In this document: piece after piece, positions 44,420 to 52,423 of the stretch
How positions within the stretch are numbered: the first letter of the stretch is position 1
Layout of the letters: each line of letters opens with the position of its first letter
From: Desulfitobacterium sp050251735
GTDB lineage: Bacteria; Bacillota; Desulfitobacteriia; Desulfitobacteriales; Desulfitobacteriaceae
Length of the DNA: 64,000 nt
Direction: 5' to 3'
Assembly: GCA_050251735.1 (NCBI GenBank)
Contig: JBFWMF010000018.1
Span: forward strand, 12,788-76,787
Notes under the pieces: model-generated
What the model was told of the DNA's origin: nothing
What the model saw: the letters and a program-made list of their open reading frames with translations, nothing else
Database searches by the model: none
Program-made: the position numbers and the translations under genes

Positions 44420-44583
44420 TAGAAGAACTTATCCACACGGTGGATAACTCAACTAGGCCTGCAAAGCAGGCAAGTTTCCTATATCCAGGGACATAGCAGC
44501 CGTTATCTCCCACTTACAGAAGATGGGAGTCTTACGGCTGGTAGTCATCGGACAAAAAGAGCTTTAGAAAAATTTGGAGTCTT
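44420..44583. other. Palindrome-rich non-coding region between phnL and phnD
   Basis: No gene is visible. Three further inverted repeats follow: TTATCCACA then TGTGGATAA-like bases (44429-44447, two inverted DnaA-box-like sites), gcctgc-aaa-gcaggc (44457-44471), and a stem from 44497 to 44540 (agccgt...ctccca with tgggag...acggct). It precedes the Pho-box-like repeats. Confidence 0.6.
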
Positions 44584-44621
44584 TTAACATATCCTTACAT
44601 TTCTTTAATTTAGAGCTAACC
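44584..44621 (+). promoter_or_regulatory. PhoP-box-like direct repeats upstream of phnD
   Basis: TTAACA (44584), TTACAT (44595), TTAATT (44605) and CTAACC (44616) recur every 10-11 bases. It is a weaker match than that of phnG, but in the same place relative to the operon. A gataag at about 44628 could be the -10. phnD starts at 44722. Confidence 0.6.
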
Positions 44622-44721
44622 CTTATGAGATAAGTTAGTAGTGTGAGCTGTTGACAAAAACTAAAATCGGATTCAGCCTTCAAAATTCAACTATTTCCAA
44701 AATTGAGAGGAGAAAACGAAA

Positions 44722-45759
44722 ATGAAAAAGGTTTCTTTAATGGCGCTGATTATGCTCTTAGTCGTATCCTTGGTAACTGGCTGCACCAATTCGGCAGCGG
44801 GTGGAAAAAGCAAAGAAGCAGATGTGCTCACCTTTGTTTGGTATCCTAATGAATCCGGTGAAGATCTTAAAGCAGCTCGTGAGGAATTTGGGAAGATCAT
44901 TGAAACGGCAACCGGTAAAAAAGTTGAGCATCAATTGACCACAGACTATGCCATCGCCATTGAATCCATTGCTAACGGCAACGCCCAGCTCTGTTTCCCA
45001 GGCGCCCAAGGCTATATCGAAGCTCGTAACAAAAATCAAAACGTCATTCCCCTTGTTGTGAATAGCGACAACTCCGGTACCTTGAATGATGCAGTGTATT
45101 ATAGCTGGCTCGCTGTACGCAAAGGGGAAGAGGGCAACTACAAAAACGGTAATGATTATGCTATTGATAATATTGCCGGCAAGAAATTTTCTTTTGTCTC
45201 CACCAGCAGCACCTCAGGCTTTAAAGTCCCAAGTAACGGAATCACCACTTACTTTTCCAAGATAGATCAGTATAAGGATTTAAAGCAAGATGATCTTCTT
45301 GAAGGCGGCAAAAATAAATTCTTTAGTGAAGTTCAGTTCGGTGGCTCTCACCAAGGCTCAGCAGTCAATCTCCTCACCAAAAAAGTTGATGTAGCAGCCT
45401 TTTGCGACACAGAATTAGCTAACTATGCAGAACTCGCTGAGGGTAAAGCCAACACTCCTGGAGCTGTTTACTCCATCAGAAAGGATGCCTCTGAACCCTT
45501 TAACACCATGGTCGGACAAGAGTTTGTGGTTATCTCTGTTACTCCGGTATTAAATGCACCGATTATTGGCAACGCCGATACCATGAGTAAAGAAACTATC
45601 GACAAAATTATTACAACGCTCACCTCTGATGAAGTCGCCAAAAATCCACTGATCTTCGTACCGAAGGATTCCAGTGGCAAAGGAATATTCAAAGCTCCCC
45701 AACGCTTCTTGGCGGTGGAAGACGCTTGGTTTAACCCCATCCGCGAGCTTTCTAAATAA
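44722..45759 (+). CDS. phnD: Phosphonate-binding lipoprotein PhnD
   Basis: The 345-residue solute-binding protein is anchored by the lipobox LVTGC (Cys21). The fold shows FVWYPNESGEDLKAAREEFGKIIE at the start, TDYAIAIESIANGNAQLCFPG, and SFVSTSSTSGFKVPS, which lines the ligand site in PhnD proteins. It delivers alkyl- or aminophosphonates to PhnCE. The ATG follows gagagga. The rest of the import operon lies after a large hairpin. Confidence 0.93.
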   Translation: MKKVSLMALIMLLVVSLVTGCTNSAAGGKSKEADVLTFVWYPNESGEDLKAAREEFGKIIETATGKKVEHQLTTDYAIAIESIANGNAQLCFPGAQGYIEARNKNQNVIPLVVNSDNSGTLNDAVYYSWLAVRKGEEGNYKNGNDYAIDNIAGKKFSFVSTSSTSGFKVPSNGITTYFSKIDQYKDLKQDDLLEGGKNKFFSEVQFGGSHQGSAVNLLTKKVDVAAFCDTELANYAELAEGKANTPGAVYSIRKDASEPFNTMVGQEFVVISVTPVLNAPIIGNADTMSKETIDKIITTLTSDEVAKNPLIFVPKDSSGKGIFKAPQRFLAVEDAWFNPIRELSK

Positions 45760-45814
45760 GCCCTAAGCCTCAGGCCCAAATTCAGTATTAACCCAGCTTA
45801 AGTCAGTATAAGGC

Positions 45815-45877
45815 GAGGGCGTTAGCCATGAACCCAATTCATGGGTGGAATTTGGGCTAAGCAATGGCTACGCCCTC
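45815..45877 (+). promoter_or_regulatory. Large hairpin between phnD and phnC
   Basis: The stem gagggcgttagccat (45815-45829) pairs with 45864-45877 with one bulge, with further pairing inside (acccaattc with gaatttggg). No T-run follows. Such hairpins after binding-protein genes usually protect the upstream message, giving more PhnD than PhnC. Confidence 0.7.
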
Positions 45878-45904
45878 CGATTATAGAGGTAAAGGAGTAT
45901 TGTT

Positions 45905-46690
45905 ATGCCCTTATTGGAGTTAAAAAGGATAGCCAAGGATTATAGCGGTCAGGTCTCAGCCTTGCGGGAGGTTACGTTCTCAGTGGAAGAGGGCGAATTC
46001 ATCGCGATTATCGGCCCTTCCGGTGCGGGGAAGTCCACCTTGCTTCGCTGTATCAACAGAATGATTGAGCCCACTCATGGTGATATATATTTTGACGGCA
46101 TCAATACCCTAGAGCTGGGCCGCAAAGATTTGAGAAGACTCAGAACCAGGATCGGTATGATTTTCCAACACTACAACTTGGTCAATCGGTTGACCGTGCT
46201 TGAGAATGTTTTGCATGGTCGGTTAGGGTATAAGTCTACGCTGGCTGGGATGGTTGGTTTATACAGCAAGGAGGAACAGGATCAGGCGCTGAAAATGCTG
46301 GAGGCCTTGGGCCTTAGCGAACAAATCTATAAACGTTGCGATCAATTAAGTGGAGGACAGAAGCAGCGGGTGGGAATCGCGCGGGCTTTGGTCCAGAATC
46401 CCCGCATGATACTTTGCGACGAACCAATTGCCTCCCTAGATCCTAACGCCTCCAAGGTTATCATGGATCATTTGCAAGGGATTTGCCGAAACATGGGAAT
46501 TACGGTTATTGTCAATCTCCATCAAGTTCAGGTAGCCTTGCAATACTCTGATCGCATTATCGGTATCAATCAGGGTAGGGTAGTTTTCGACGACTCCCCT
46601 CGTCATCTTACGAAAGAAAAGATTCAAGAAATCTACGGTTCGGAAGCGAAAGATTTGATGATCAATCTAGGAGGAAAACATGCAGGCTAA
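45905..46690 (+). CDS. phnC: Phosphonate import ATPase PhnC
   Basis: The 261-residue ABC ATPase has Walker A GPSGAGKST (about 38-46), signature LSGGQKQRVGIARAL, Walker B ILCDEPIASLDPN and the His switch in NLHQVQ. It powers phosphonate import with PhnE. ATG after aaaggag. It overlaps the first phnE by 11 bases. Confidence 0.94.
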   Translation: MPLLELKRIAKDYSGQVSALREVTFSVEEGEFIAIIGPSGAGKSTLLRCINRMIEPTHGDIYFDGINTLELGRKDLRRLRTRIGMIFQHYNLVNRLTVLENVLHGRLGYKSTLAGMVGLYSKEEQDQALKMLEALGLSEQIYKRCDQLSGGQKQRVGIARALVQNPRMILCDEPIASLDPNASKVIMDHLQGICRNMGITVIVNLHQVQVALQYSDRIIGINQGRVVFDDSPRHLTKEKIQEIYGSEAKDLMINLGGKHAG

Positions 46691-47474
46691 GCAGGTTGAT
46701 ATTTTAAGAAAAAGAAAACGGGATGGCGTTTTATTTATCCTGCTTTTAGTGGCTGTCACCTTGATCTCCATGGTGATCACTGAATATGACGTCGTTAAAA
46801 GCTTCACAAGTATCCAAAAGGCTGTCGTATGGTCCGCTTCGAATTTTTATCCGGATGCGAAAGCCATGGCGAAGCTGCCTGATATCCTGCTTAAATTGCA
46901 AGAAACCGTGCTTATCTCCTTAGCTTCAACCACCGTCGCTGCAGTATTTGCTATCATTTTGGCCCTAATGGGTTCCAGTACCACTAGGGTCAATAGTGCA
47001 CTGAGTTTGTTAAGCAGAGCGATCGCCTCAGTTTTTCGCAACATACCCGTGGTCTCTTGGGGGATGGTCTTAGTTATCGCCTTCGGCCAAAGCTCACTGA
47101 CCGGATATTTTGCCCTGTTCTTTATCTCGCTTGGATTTCTGACCCGAGCCTTTATGGAGACGATAGATGAAGTGGGAGAATCATTAGTCGAAGCACTTAA
47201 GGCTACCGGCGCCGGTTATTTTCATATTGTATTTCAGGCCGTGCTACCGGCCAGTATGCCGCAGATTATTAGCTGGCTTTTATATAATATTGAAACGAAT
47301 ATTCGCAATGCGACTCTGGTCGGCATTCTGACGGGGACCGGAATCGGCTTTTCCTTTGATATCTACTATAAAAGCCTAAACTATCATGCGGCGAGCTTGG
47401 TCGTCATTCTGATTGTAATTACCGTTCTTGCTATTGAATATGTTTCCAACTACGTCAGAAAGGTGGTCTTGTGA
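46680..47474 (+). CDS. phnE: Phosphonate permease PhnE, copy 1
   Basis: The 264-residue inner membrane permease has six predicted helices and the EAA coupling loop ESLVEALKATGAGYFHIVFQAVLP (about 175-200), where PhnC docks. It probably pairs with the second PhnE as a heterodimer. Its stop overlaps the second permease's start. Confidence 0.92.
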   Translation: MQAKQVDILRKRKRDGVLFILLLVAVTLISMVITEYDVVKSFTSIQKAVVWSASNFYPDAKAMAKLPDILLKLQETVLISLASTTVAAVFAIILALMGSSTTRVNSALSLLSRAIASVFRNIPVVSWGMVLVIAFGQSSLTGYFALFFISLGFLTRAFMETIDEVGESLVEALKATGAGYFHIVFQAVLPASMPQIISWLLYNIETNIRNATLVGILTGTGIGFSFDIYYKSLNYHAASLVVILIVITVLAIEYVSNYVRKVVL

Positions 47475-48340
47475 TGCAAGCTGAGGAATCTATCAGCCCG
47501 TTAACGAGCTTAGAAAGCGATCGAGCCAAGCTAAGGGGCTCAGTGCTCAGAAAGCCCTTGAATAAGTCGAGCTTGGCTATTCAAATTACCTTGACTGTCT
47601 TAGCTTTATTGACAGTTTACGCCTTCCTTGTTTTCGATTATAAGGATATTAATGTTGGACAGGCCAGTCTTGCAACCTTGGAAAATTTTCGGATTATGTT
47701 TTTTGAACCGATGACTACCCATTTTACCCTGAGGGAAGCCGGGTATGAAATCCTTATCACCTTAGCGCTAGCCTTTCTAACCACCTTACTGGGTGGAATC
47801 TTGGCCCTTTTTCTCGGTCTCCTTGCCGCTGAAAATCTCTCTAACGGTAGAGTCTCCAAAATCATCCGGAGTTGTGTCGCTTTTGTGCGGGCGGTACCTA
47901 CGATTCTGTGGGTGCTGATCTTTGCCGTAGCTGCGGGATTAGGTAGCGTTGCTGCGGTGATTGGTATGAGTTTTCATTCTATAAGCTATTTGAGCAAGGC
48001 CTATTCTGAATCCTTTGAAGAAATGGATCCCGGGGTCATCGAGGCTATGAAGGCCAGCGGAGCAAGCTGGTGGCAAATCGTTTTTCAAGCCGTCTTGCCC
48101 TCATCGATTACTTATTTGCTCTCTTGGACCTTTCTCCGCTTTGAGATCAATTTCGGGATAGCGGTGGCTATGGGCGCAGCAGCGGGAGCGGGGGGAATCG
48201 GTTTCAATCTCTACATGGCCAGCGGTCATTATTTTGACCTGCGCGAAGTGGGACTCATCACCTATCTGATCTTATTTATTGCAATTATCCTCGAAAGCTT
48301 CTCAACAAGAATGAAGGCCAAGGTTCAAGTCAAAGGTTGA
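47474..48340 (+). CDS. phnE: Phosphonate permease PhnE, copy 2
   Basis: The 288-residue permease has a longer hydrophilic N-terminus (about 1-35), then membrane spans and the EAA loop VIEAMKASGASWWQIVFQAVLP. It is clearly related to, but diverged from, the first copy, which supports a heterodimeric channel. ATG at 47474 overlaps the stop of copy 1; a GTG one codon earlier is possible. Confidence 0.92.
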   Translation: MQAEESISPLTSLESDRAKLRGSVLRKPLNKSSLAIQITLTVLALLTVYAFLVFDYKDINVGQASLATLENFRIMFFEPMTTHFTLREAGYEILITLALAFLTTLLGGILALFLGLLAAENLSNGRVSKIIRSCVAFVRAVPTILWVLIFAVAAGLGSVAAVIGMSFHSISYLSKAYSESFEEMDPGVIEAMKASGASWWQIVFQAVLPSSITYLLSWTFLRFEINFGIAVAMGAAAGAGGIGFNLYMASGHYFDLREVGLITYLILFIAIILESFSTRMKAKVQVKG

Positions 48341-48409
48341 TTTGCACTTCGGAAAGGATTGCGGATAGTGACTCAAACCAGTCTGAAAAAGGAGTAGGAG
48401 CGAAAAACC

Positions 48410-49615
48410 ATGAGAACTAAGAAAGCCTGTATCTATAATGCCAGAATTGTTTTGCCGGAGAGAATTGTCAAGGGCTACCTGTTGATTGAGGGGAGCCGGA
48501 TTTCCGAAGTTATCGAAGGAAGCATCCCCAAAAACGATCGCCATCTGGATCTGGAGATGATTGACGCCCAGAATGCCTATGTGATGCCGGGTATGATTGA
48601 TATGCATAGTGACGCGATTGAAAAGGAAATTCAGCCTCGACCCAACAGCTTATTTCCCATCCCCATGGCCTATCAGGAGCTGGATAAAAAGTTGCCCGGT
48701 AGTGGCATTACTACCATGTATCATTCCTTGTCCCTAAGCGATGACTGGGGAGTACGCAATACGGATGCGGTATTGATGATCATCAATACCATCAACGACT
48801 TGAAAGGCAAATGCTCACGCATCCGCCATAAAATTCACCTGCGCTATGAAATCGTGTTTCTCGAGGGAATCAGTACGCTGGAAAGTCTGATTCGCGAAGG
48901 TAGTATTGATCTGATGTCCTATATGGATCACACCCCGGGTCAGGGTCAGTTTAAGGATATTGAAAGCTATAAGGAATTTACGATTAAATCCTTTGACTAC
49001 CAAGCAGAGGAGATTGACGCCTTTTTGGATAAAACTAAAGAGCATGCAGTCAAAATTGACTGGGCGGCGCTGATTCGTCTGGCTCGCCTAGCAAAAAGCA
49101 AAGGAATTAACCTCGCTTCTCACGATGATGATTCCCGAGCTAAAATCGAAATGCTCTGCGCCTGCGGCGGGCAAATCAGCGAGTTTCCTATCAACTTAGA
49201 GACTGCCCAATATGCAAAGAGCAAAGGGATTTATGTTATCGTCGGCGCCCCAAACATCGTACGCGGACAATCCCATACCAATAACATGCGAGCCATCGAT
49301 GCCATTCGTCATCAGGCTGCGGATATTATCTGTTCCGACTATCTACCCAGCGCTATGCTCCCTGCCGTCTTCAATCTGGTCAAAGAAGGCTGTAAGCTAT
49401 CAGACGCAGTTAAGATGGTGACGCTCAATCCGGCTAAGGCTCTGGGTATTGCCCAAGAGGTCGGGAGTATCGAAGCAGGAAAACAAGCCGATCTGCTCAT
49501 CGTGGAACAGTATGAGGACTATCCTGTGGTGCGTAAAACCCTGGTGGGTGGCAAACTTGTTTACCAATCGGATTTTTCGGTTCAAAATTCTGAGCGGGTT
49601 GAAAATGCGGGATAA
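48410..49615 (+). CDS. phnM: PhnM triphosphate pyrophosphohydrolase, copy 2
   Basis: The 401-residue second PhnM has MIDMHSDAIEKEIQPRPN, closer to E. coli PhnM than copy 1. Also YHSLSLSDDWGVR, HLRYEIVF, MSYMDHTPGQGQF, NLASHDDDSRAK and CSDYLPSAMLP. All metal ligands are present in both copies, so neither looks decayed. It lies with the import genes and ahead of the PHP gene; substrate choice may differ between copies. Confidence 0.93.
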   Translation: MRTKKACIYNARIVLPERIVKGYLLIEGSRISEVIEGSIPKNDRHLDLEMIDAQNAYVMPGMIDMHSDAIEKEIQPRPNSLFPIPMAYQELDKKLPGSGITTMYHSLSLSDDWGVRNTDAVLMIINTINDLKGKCSRIRHKIHLRYEIVFLEGISTLESLIREGSIDLMSYMDHTPGQGQFKDIESYKEFTIKSFDYQAEEIDAFLDKTKEHAVKIDWAALIRLARLAKSKGINLASHDDDSRAKIEMLCACGGQISEFPINLETAQYAKSKGIYVIVGAPNIVRGQSHTNNMRAIDAIRHQAADIICSDYLPSAMLPAVFNLVKEGCKLSDAVKMVTLNPAKALGIAQEVGSIEAGKQADLLIVEQYEDYPVVRKTLVGGKLVYQSDFSVQNSERVENAG

Positions 49616-49629
49616 GGTGATGTACTGCT

Positions 49630-50472
49630 ATGATTGATTTACATGTTCACACGAAGACCTCTGATAATTCCCTAACGGCAGAGGAAATTATAAAAATGGC
49701 TAAGGACAAGGGGATTACTCATCTGGCCATCACCGATCATGACACCACCAAGGGCTTGAACGAAGCGATTTCCTGGGGTTCAGAATACGATATCACGGTT
49801 ATTCCGGGGATTGAGATTTCTGCCTATGACAACCAGCGCAAGAAGCGGGCCCATATTCTCGGGTTGAACGTCGAACCCGGGCACCCGGCTTTGGATGAGC
49901 TCTGCGCTCCCCTCACGGAAAAAAGAAATCAAGTCTCCTATGAGGTGGTCCAGCGACTGATTGCCGAGGGCTACGATTTGAGCTGGGAAGAGGTTCATAA
50001 GTATGCCGGGGGAACCGGGGTATACAAGCAGCATATCATGCATGCCTTAGTGGATCAGGGGTATTGTGATGGAATCTACTCTGAACTTTACAAGACACTC
50101 TTTCATAGGGGTAGTAGCACAGAAGCACCGGGACGGGTCTATATTCCCCTGACCTATGCGGACGCTAGATTAGCCATCCACGCCGTCCGGGAAGCCGGTG
50201 GCATGGCTGCCCTTGCCCATCCGGGGCAGCTTGGCAATTTTGAGGCTATTGAGGAATGGGTAAAAGATGGCCTGGAAGGAATCGAAGCTTTCCATCCCAG
50301 CCATAGCAAAGAGGATGTGGCTCTTTCTTTAGAGTATGCTCGGCGCTTCAACCTTACGGTCACCGGCGGCTCTGACTTCCACGGATTTTATGGAGAAAAG
50401 CCGGTTGAATTGGGTTGTCCGGATCTGAATATGTCCAGTGTCAATGATTTAATCCTCAGAACATCAAGATAG
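49630..50472 (+). CDS. PHP-family cyclic phosphate dihydrolase, PhnPP-like
   Basis: The 280-residue PHP-fold phosphatase has the metal motifs DLHVHTKTSDNSL (about 3-15), ITDHDTT (about 37-43), PGIEIS (about 60), LAHPGQ and GGSDFHGF. Characterised relatives in Eggerthella and Clostridioides (PhnPP) hydrolyse both ester bonds of 5-phosphoribosyl 1,2-cyclic phosphate to give ribose 5-phosphate and phosphate. No PhnP or PhnN gene is present here, so this enzyme likely finishes the pathway. Some PHP relatives act on other phosphoesters, so the call rests on context as well. Confidence 0.8.
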   Translation: MIDLHVHTKTSDNSLTAEEIIKMAKDKGITHLAITDHDTTKGLNEAISWGSEYDITVIPGIEISAYDNQRKKRAHILGLNVEPGHPALDELCAPLTEKRNQVSYEVVQRLIAEGYDLSWEEVHKYAGGTGVYKQHIMHALVDQGYCDGIYSELYKTLFHRGSSTEAPGRVYIPLTYADARLAIHAVREAGGMAALAHPGQLGNFEAIEEWVKDGLEGIEAFHPSHSKEDVALSLEYARRFNLTVTGGSDFHGFYGEKPVELGCPDLNMSSVNDLILRTSR

Positions 50473-50502
50473 GGTGCCTCGTGAGCTAGGAAGGGGAAAG
50501 TC

Positions 50503-50610
50503 ATGGAGAAAGCTTATCTCCTGTCCATGCGTTCTGATGATGTCCATCAATGGAAAGTATCTTTTGGAAAGGGTTGCTGTGATGAATCAAGAAGAAAAAG
50601 GAATGCATGA
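50503..50610 (+). other. Possible small leader ORF overlapping the phosphatase gene
   Basis: A strong ggaagggg site precedes an ATG and 35 codons ending in a basic tail (ESRRKRNA), overlapping the start of the next gene in another frame. No relatives are recognised. It could couple translation or be chance. Confidence 0.3.
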
Positions 50611-51433
50611 CCTTGCTCTTAAATTAGTCAAACTCGCAGGTCAGCAACTAAAGAATGCACGCAATCTCTCAACACTTCAAGTCAGAGTAAAGACTTCCCA
50701 TATGGATTTGGTCACCAATCAAGATATTCTTACGGAGGAATTCCTCACGGAGAATATTCTCAGCAGCTACCCATCCCATCAGATTCTCGCCGAAGAAAGC
50801 TATTCAGCAGAGGGTGCAATGAGCAGCTCAGCCAAATCAGGCCATACTTATACATGGATTATTGACCCTATTGATGGTACTGTTAATTATTACCGTCTGG
50901 GCAAAGATTATGCCATCTCGTTAGCCCTGTATCGTGGTCAGGAGCCGATTTTTGGACTGATCTATGATGTAGCTAATGATATTATGTATGAAGGCAACTA
51001 CCTTGACGGCGCATTACAAAATGGACTGTTCTGTGGTAATGCGGGTACACAGGCAAGTGGTTGCAAAAGCTTGAACCAAGCTGTCGTAGGGCTTAGCTTA
51101 AGAACAATGAGGGAATTTAGCGGTGCCGGTATGGATGTGCTGGGCATGCTCGCCAAGGTACAGGCCCATCGCTATCTAGGCTGTGCCTCGTTGGAATTAT
51201 GCAAGGTGGCTAAGGGAGAGTATGATTTGTTTGTCTCCAGCAATGTTTATCCTTGGGATGTGGCAGCTGCTAGAATTTTTATCGAACAGTGTGGCGGAGT
51301 GTTTCTTTGGCGCGAAAGGGATGAAACTGCAGATTCGTGCGGTAAGCTCTTAGTTGCCGCCTTTCGCTCAGCGGCAGTATGGCAGGAAGCACTCGAGTAT
51401 TTCCCGCAGGATCTGAGAATGAAAAGTCTTTAA
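50582..51433 (+). CDS. Inositol monophosphatase family phosphatase
   Basis: The 283-residue lithium-sensitive-type phosphatase has the metal motifs ILAEESYS, WIIDPIDGTVNYYRLG and the late YPWDVAAARIFIEQCGG. Members remove phosphate from inositol 1-phosphate, PAP or sugar phosphates. Its place at the end of the phosphonate operon suggests a role on ribosyl phosphates there (inference). ATG at 50582 starts just before the helix MHDLALKLVKLAG; the ribosome site is weak, and a 35-codon frame overlaps it. Confidence 0.82.
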   Translation: MNQEEKGMHDLALKLVKLAGQQLKNARNLSTLQVRVKTSHMDLVTNQDILTEEFLTENILSSYPSHQILAEESYSAEGAMSSSAKSGHTYTWIIDPIDGTVNYYRLGKDYAISLALYRGQEPIFGLIYDVANDIMYEGNYLDGALQNGLFCGNAGTQASGCKSLNQAVVGLSLRTMREFSGAGMDVLGMLAKVQAHRYLGCASLELCKVAKGEYDLFVSSNVYPWDVAAARIFIEQCGGVFLWRERDETADSCGKLLVAAFRSAAVWQEALEYFPQDLRMKSL

Positions 51434-51532
51434 AATGAAAAGAAGTAAATTAGGATAAGAAGCTTGGGAGATGGGGTTATATCATCCTGAGCTTTAATTA
51501 TATGGTTATATATGGCATAATAAGTTTAAGCT

Positions 51533-51550
51533 CTCACTCATGAATTTTTG
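51533..51550. repeat. Left 18-bp direct repeat of the MntA/HepT module
   Basis: The sequence ctcactcatgaatttttg is repeated exactly at 52280-52297. This copy ends 18 bases before the nucleotidyltransferase start. Confidence 0.8.
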
Positions 51551-51568
51551 GGGGGAAGGTGAAGAATA

Positions 51569-51874
51569 ATGGTTGAACGGAATACCCCAGAAGTGCTAAC
51601 TGCTCTTAAAGAATTAATACTTCCAGCGATTAGCGATCAACATGTCAAGGTCTACCTTTTGGGTTCCTGGGCGAAAGGGACGGAAAAGAATAGTTCAGAT
51701 ATAGATATTGGAATTTGGCACCCGTCGTCACCCGGACCAGAATTTTTCGCCCAGCTTCGTGATCTCGTCGAAGAGTCAACGATACCCTACCGAGTGGACA
51801 TCATCGACTTAGTCCACGCCGACCAAGCATTTTTAGGAAAGATGCAGAAGGAGGGTGTATTATGGAGCGACTAA
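51569..51874 (+). CDS. MntA-like nucleotidyltransferase antitoxin
   Basis: The 101-residue minimal nucleotidyltransferase shows LLGSWAKGTEKNSSDIDIGIW: Gly32-Ser33 and the metal-binding Asp44-x-Asp46. In MntA-HepT pairs it inactivates the HEPN partner by adding AMP groups. ATG after ggggggaagg. It overlaps the HEPN gene by 13 bases, as in known pairs. Confidence 0.85.
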   Translation: MVERNTPEVLTALKELILPAISDQHVKVYLLGSWAKGTEKNSSDIDIGIWHPSSPGPEFFAQLRDLVEESTIPYRVDIIDLVHADQAFLGKMQKEGVLWSD

Positions 51875-52290
51875 CTGAACGTATTGAGGTAGCAGATCAA
51901 GCTTTATCACGTTTAGAAAGTATTCTTCTGGTAGAGGAGCCTTCTTCTGTGGAGAGGGATGCTACAATTCAACGCTTCGAGTTTACCTTTGAGGCTATGT
52001 GGAAGGTTGCAAAAGACTATCTCTACACCGTGGAAGGAATCGATAGTGCCTCACCAAAGGGGGTTATTCGTTCCTGTCGTGAACTTGGCATCTTCGAAGA
52101 GGCTTCTGCTACTCATGCCCTAGTCATGGCCGATGACCGTAATTTAACAGTTCATACCTATAACGAAGCCCTTGCCATAGAGATTCACAAACGGATTAGG
52201 CCCTATGCGGTGCTTATGCGCAGGTGGCTGAGGAAATACAGAGGCGAACCCTTAATGTGGAGAGAGAGAAATAAAATACCTCACTCATGA
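51862..52290 (+). CDS. HEPN-domain protein, HepT/HI0074-like toxin
   Basis: The 142-residue four-helix protein of the HI0074 group has RFEFTFEAMWKVAKDYL (about 38-54), SPKGVIRSCRELGIF, and DDRNLTVHTYNE with the RX4H RNase motif at Arg93 and His98. Such proteins are RNases held in check by MntA. The last codons and the stop (CAC TCA TGA) are made by the right-hand 18-bp repeat. Confidence 0.85.
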   Translation: MERLTERIEVADQALSRLESILLVEEPSSVERDATIQRFEFTFEAMWKVAKDYLYTVEGIDSASPKGVIRSCRELGIFEEASATHALVMADDRNLTVHTYNEALAIEIHKRIRPYAVLMRRWLRKYRGEPLMWRERNKIPHS

Positions 52291-52297
52291 ATTTTTG
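52280..52297. repeat. Right 18-bp direct repeat of the MntA/HepT module
   Basis: This is an exact copy of 51533-51550. It overlaps the stop codon of the HEPN gene. Confidence 0.8.
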
Positions 52298-52340
52298 AAC
52301 AACCCTGCCCTGAATTGATTTCTGGTAGTGGTTGTTTTTC
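52298..52340 (+). terminator. Terminator after the HEPN gene
   Basis: aacaaccctgcc (52298-52309) pairs with ggtagtggttgtt (52324-52336), then ttt. Confidence 0.75.
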
Positions 52341-52365
52341 GTATATTTCGTATATTTCGTATATA
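52339..52365. repeat. Three tandem 9-bp repeats before the ECF sigma gene
   Basis: tcgtatatt, tcgtatatt and tcgtatata follow each other directly, then ttatgcgaac. The position, 60-85 bases before the sigma gene, fits a regulator or self-activation site. Confidence 0.6.
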
Positions 52366-52423
52366 TTATGCGAACTTTTTGCGAGGCTAAATACTCTTAT
52401 CTATAGAAGAGAGAGGTGACAGA

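Noticed and set aside
44429..44447. Replication origin suggested by DnaA-box-like pair
   Set aside because: Only two boxes, no AT-rich unwinding region next to them, no dnaA or dnaN gene in the window.
52339..52365. CRISPR-like repeats
   Set aside because: The units are 9 bases, directly abutting with no spacers, and no cas genes exist in the window.
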